NCBI GenBank assembly: GCA_029851945.1
Contig: JARKUZ010000006.1
Coordinates: 1 to 6,657 of the forward strand
Reading direction: 5' to 3'
Source of the DNA: Terrisporobacter sp.
GTDB lineage: Bacteria; Bacillota_A; Clostridia; Peptostreptococcales; Peptostreptococcaceae
Length of the DNA: 6,657 nucleotides
The notes beneath the pieces were generated by a model, which was not told the origin of the DNA, made no database searches, and worked only from the letters and a program-made list of their open reading frames with translations. The first letter of the stretch is position 1, and each line of letters begins with the position of its first letter. Positions 6,339 to 6,657 of the stretch are shown one piece after another. Position numbers and translations under genes: made by a program.

Positions 6339-6657
6339 TTATTTAAATTTAATCGGACAACCTATCGAATTAATTACTATATATTCTTTATCTTTATATA
6401 TTAAGGCGTCTCCATTTAACCATTGATTTAAACCATTTGAATAACTTGGTATTATAAAATTTCTTAAAAAATAATTAGAATTAAATAGTTCATATTTTGT
6501 TGAATAAATGATAAGAAGCTTTTTCTTATCATTATATGGATTCTTAGTTATAAATAATATACAATAATCACCTTCTATAAATTCATCGTTATAATAAAAC
6601 CCATTGCAATACGGTTTAATAGGAAGTTTGTGAATTATTTCTTCAAAAAAATTATTT
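6339..6657 (-). CDS. Unrecognised protein, C-terminal 105 residues only, cut by the right edge
   Basis: Reading from 6656 gives an open frame with no start in the window, ending at TAA 6341-6339. It is too short at this end to have been obvious as a complete gene, but the reading is clean and colinear with the downstream genes. Visible features are EGDYCILFITKNPYNDKK, a hydrophobic strand LLIIYS, then FIIPSYSNGLNQWLNGDALIY and a final strand with IGCPIKFK. The alternation of strands and loops suggests a globular beta-rich end of an enzyme-like protein, with no membrane segment. The NP-x-N-x-KK-x-LLII stretch is faintly like C-terminal segments of some alpha/beta-hydrolase-type proteins, but I cannot support that assignment. 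It sits 32 bp upstream of the 316-aa gene and is probably in the same transcript. An 11-bp inverted repeat lies within its coding sequence. Confidence 0.7.
   Translation of the reverse strand, partial: NNFFEEIIHKLPIKPYCNGFYYNDEFIEGDYCILFITKNPYNDKKKLLIIYSTKYELFNSNYFLRNFIIPSYSNGLNQWLNGDALIYKDKEYIVINSIGCPIKFK
6507..6533. repeat. Perfect 11-bp inverted repeat with 5-base loop, inside a coding region
   Basis: Arms AATGATAAGAA (6507-6517) and TTCTTATCATT (6523-6533) are separated by GCTTT. They lie in the codons for N-D-K-K-K-L-L-I-I. No U-run follows on either strand, so it is not a standard terminator. It may be an mRNA hairpin, a protein-binding palindrome, or chance in AT-rich sequence. Confidence 0.55.

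Noticed and set aside
1..6657. Mobile element, CRISPR array or phage region
   Set aside because: No transposase or integrase, no regularly spaced repeats, and no terminal inverted repeats with target duplications seen on either strand.

Overview
This window looks like chromosomal DNA from a low-GC Firmicute, most likely Clostridium or a close relative. It is very AT-rich, uses AGA, ATA and TTA codons heavily, and has strong GGAGG-type Shine-Dalgarno sites. I see no rRNA, tRNA, CRISPR array, transposase or phage gene. Every convincing gene is on the minus strand, so transcription runs from the right end to the left end.

Layout in the direction of transcription: (a) 6657-6339, the C-terminal 105 residues of an unrecognised protein whose start lies off the right edge; (b) 6306-5356, a 316-aa protein with the outline of a papain-fold, BtrH-like enzyme but without the expected Cys and Asp; (c) a 231-bp gap with at most a weak promoter; (d) 5124-4537, a small nucleotidyltransferase with the GS...DxD signature; (e) 4520-3717 and 3715-2921, two ABC-2-type permeases, and 2918-1932, their ATPase, together a complete COG4587/COG3694/COG4586-type exporter; (f) 1926-883, a 347-aa BtrH-like protein that keeps a plausible Cys-His-Asp set; (g) 886-1, the N-terminal 295 residues of an acyl-adenylate-forming enzyme (AMP-binding family), cut by the left edge.

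Genes (d) to (g) are very tightly packed: gaps of 16, 1, 2 and 5 bp, then a 4-bp ATGA overlap. Each Shine-Dalgarno site in the block lies in, or right next to, the end of the preceding gene. They almost certainly form one operon. Both permeases end in Gly-Gly, and those codons are themselves the ribosome-binding site of the next gene.

Working model (inference): this is part of a small-molecule biosynthetic locus. The AMP-binding enzyme would activate a carboxylic acid, the BtrH-like protein would transfer or cleave the acyl group (BtrH in butirosin biosynthesis moves an acyl group from a carrier protein to an aminoglycoside), the ABC system would export the product, and the nucleotidyltransferase would either modify the product or give self-resistance. 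No carrier protein, condensation domain or phosphopantetheinyl transferase is visible here. If the model is right, they should lie beyond the edges.
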